A program made the translations under genes and the position numbers. Shown one piece after another: positions 62,408 to 64,000 of a DNA stretch of 64,000 nucleotides (its first letter is position 1; each line of letters begins with the position of its first letter). Source of the stretch: Rhizobium sp. BK418 (lineage in GTDB: Bacteria; Pseudomonadota; Alphaproteobacteria; Rhizobiales; Rhizobiaceae). Below the pieces are notes generated by a model that was not told the DNA's origin, ran no database searches, and saw only the letters and a list, made by a program, of their open reading frames with translations. The stretch is taken from contig NZ_SLZK01000003.1 of assembly GCF_004341105.1 (NCBI RefSeq), positions 372,001 through 436,000 on the forward strand, read 5' to 3'.

Positions 62408-62409
62408 GG

Positions 62410-64000
62410 CTAGCGTCCTTCGCGCCACCACATGGCGCCAAAGGCCAGAAGCAGAATTCCGACACCCGCAAATCCCGCGAAGAGCGGCAGGGTATTGATG
62501 CCCTTCAGCACGGTCTCATTGGTCATGCGGATCTGCATGCGGTCATTATCTGTCACGCGCACCTGGCCGCGCACCGGCAGGATCGGCGGAACGTTGATCG
62601 TACCGGCATTGTTGACGACGCGAGCCACTAGGCCGCGGCTCTTGTCGGTGATCGGCTTCAGCGCCGACGTCGTTGAGATCATCGCCTTGAATTCCGGCGC
62701 GTCGACCGCGCCAACATGGGCGAGCGTCGTCAGGTCCCCGTTGCGAATCTCGAAAAGCCCGATCTCGTCCATGCGCTTTTCCGCCTTGTAGAGACCGGGC
62801 TCGGTCTGCGTCAGCGGCAGGTTTTCGGTCCTGCCGGAGGGGTAGCGCACGATTGCGTCGCCCGGCGCATCGCCGATCGTCTGGCGCGTGATTTCCAGTG
62901 TGCGGCCGGACGCACGAGCCGTCAGCGCCTCTTCTTCCAGCGCCGGTTCCTTCATCAGCCAGTGGGCGATGCGGCGATAGAGGGAAACATGCGGACCACC
63001 GCCCTCGAAGCCGCGCGCCCAGAGCCAGCCCTGGTCGGAGAGCAGCATGGCAACACGGCCCTGGCCGGCACGGTTCAAAACGAGCAGAGGATGATTATCG
63101 GCGCCGACCATGACAGTCTGGCCCTGCGGTCTGCCGACATCGACGCTGCGGAACCAGCGGCCCCAATGCGGCGGTTCGTCGGCAGAACCATCGAGCCCGC
63201 GGGTGACGGGATGCTTGCGACCCTGTTCGGAAAGGCGGGGGTAGAAGGCCTGTTCGATCATCCGTCCGGTCGGCTCGGCCGGCAGCACGGAGGCGAGCGG
63301 CGTCATGGCGATCGATTCCGGGCTCGCGTGTTCGGGACCGGCCGCAATCAGCAATGCGCCGCCATTTTCCACATACTGGGCGATGTTGTCGTAATAGAGC
63401 ATCGGCAGCACATTGGCGCGATCCTGATAGCGGTCGAAGATGATCAGGTCGAAATCCTTGATCTTGTCGACGAAGAGCTCTCGCGTCGGGAAGGCGATCA
63501 GCGACAGCTCGTTAATCGGCGTGCCGTCCTGCTTTTCAGGCGGTCGCAGGATGGTGAAATGTACGAGATCGACGGACGCATCCGATTTCAGGAGATTGCG
63601 CCAGGCGCGTTCGCCCGCATGCGGCTCGCCCGAGACGAGGAGAACGCGCAGGTTTTGGCGAATGCCGTCGATAATGTGGACGGCGCGGTTATTGGCGTCC
63701 GTCACCTCGCCGGGGATGCCGGCAACAGAGAATTCCAGGACATTCGCGCCGCCGCGCGTCACCTTGAAGGAGAAGGGCGTATCCTGGCCGGGCGTTGCCT
63801 GGAGCGTGGCGATCTCGTCGCCGTTGAGACGTACCGTCACGGTTGCCGCGCCGCCAGGGCTCGGGCCGTCGTCGAAGACACGCAGCATAAGCTGCTGCTC
63901 CTCGTTGACGATGCCGAAGCGAGGCGCCTTGATGACTTCAATGCGACGGTCGAACTCGTTCGGTTTGCCGGTAATCAGGCCATGGATCGGTGCGTCGAAG
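62410..64000 (-). CDS. Large membrane protein with GATase-like domain (partial, C-terminal part)
   Basis: The frame is open to the right edge, giving at least 530 residues. A class I glutamine amidotransferase-like domain is visible (LRVLLVSGEPHAGERAWRNLLKSD, DLIIFDRYQDR, GGALLIAAGPEH), and a single membrane anchor lies at the extreme C-terminus (LPLFAGFAGVGILLLAFGAMWW). This architecture is seen in proteins encoded next to moxR, DUF58 and DUF4159 genes; that neighbourhood would lie outside the window and is not seen. The function is unknown. Confidence 0.75.
   Translation of the reverse strand, partial: FDAPIHGLITGKPNEFDRRIEVIKAPRFGIVNEEQQLMLRVFDDGPSPGGAATVTVRLNGDEIATLQATPGQDTPFSFKVTRGGANVLEFSVAGIPGEVTDANNRAVHIIDGIRQNLRVLLVSGEPHAGERAWRNLLKSDASVDLVHFTILRPPEKQDGTPINELSLIAFPTRELFVDKIKDFDLIIFDRYQDRANVLPMLYYDNIAQYVENGGALLIAAGPEHASPESIAMTPLASVLPAEPTGRMIEQAFYPRLSEQGRKHPVTRGLDGSADEPPHWGRWFRSVDVGRPQGQTVMVGADNHPLLVLNRAGQGRVAMLLSDQGWLWARGFEGGGPHVSLYRRIAHWLMKEPALEEEALTARASGRTLEITRQTIGDAPGDAIVRYPSGRTENLPLTQTEPGLYKAEKRMDEIGLFEIRNGDLTTLAHVGAVDAPEFKAMISTTSALKPITDKSRGLVARVVNNAGTINVPPILPVRGQVRVTDNDRMQIRMTNETVLKGINTLPLFAGFAGVGILLLAFGAMWWREGR

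Noticed and set aside
1..64000. tRNA, rRNA, CRISPR, insertion sequence or prophage genes
   Set aside because: No cloverleaf-like segments with a TTCRA-type arm, no regular spacer-repeat array, no transposase, integrase or phage structural proteins were found by reading.

Overview
The window is a GC-rich, densely coding piece of an alphaproteobacterial chromosome, almost certainly Rhizobium of the R. etli / R. leguminosarum group. The indicators are a eukaryote-like glutamine synthetase GlnII with the divergent 63-codon gstI, a fused anthranilate synthase trpE(G) behind a WWW-containing trpL attenuator, choXWV, a NolR-like ArsR regulator, a RirA-type iron operator, and an EcfG-type stress promoter. 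I see no rRNA, tRNA, CRISPR array, prophage, insertion sequence or conjugation gene. It reads as ordinary core chromosome, and the interest lies mainly in regulatory sequences.

Layout. 1-6.5 kb: a secreted polysaccharide-deacetylase-like gene (cut by the left edge), an NnrU-family membrane protein, a TPR membrane protein with the GTPase gene der, a GT4 glycosyltransferase, then glnII with its sigma-54 promoter and divergent gstI. 6.5-13 kb: a KDG-kinase-like gene and the peptide transporter operon oppABCDF. 13-20 kb: alpha-glucosidase, adenine deaminase, a branched-chain amino acid binding protein, a 700-bp non-coding stretch with an unexplained plus-strand terminator, and an omega-amino acid:pyruvate aminotransferase. 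20-27 kb: Tat-exported PhoX-like phosphatase, NolR-like regulator, HugZ-like flavoprotein and the choline importer choXWV. 27-31 kb: thymidine kinase, two poorly known proteins (one DUF2333), and a LuxR-type regulator with a stand-alone PAS protein. 31-37 kb: putR/putA for proline catabolism, then a secreted protein made of two ClpP-like domains of which only the first keeps Ser and His. 37-46 kb: UPF0114, fhs, an extensin-like protein, an iron-regulated TonB receptor, trpL-trpE(G), and a DUF1328 peptide behind an EcfG promoter. 46-55 kb: MarR-GNAT pair, CDF exporter-queF pair, DUF2076, a ClpP paralogue, a BenE-like carrier, and leuA preceded by a promoter and a Leu-rich leader peptide. 55-64 kb: HxlR/quinone reductase, ECF sigma/anti-sigma pair, small exported TPR protein, phosphoesterase, Nudix, glutathionyl-hydroquinone reductase, two GNATs, and the end of a large membrane protein cut by the right edge.

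How it fits together. Much of the region scavenges or recycles nitrogen and carbon: GlnII, peptide, choline and branched-chain amino acid uptake, proline and purine breakdown, omega-transamination, plus Trp and Leu biosynthesis controlled by leader peptides. Both leader ORFs sit exactly where a promoter 5' of them would start transcription, so both may be read from leaderless mRNAs. The best candidates for something undescribed are the leu leader with a palindrome inside its promoter, the orphan terminator at 18095-18141 (possible sRNA), and the asymmetric double ClpP-like exported protein at 35062-36738.
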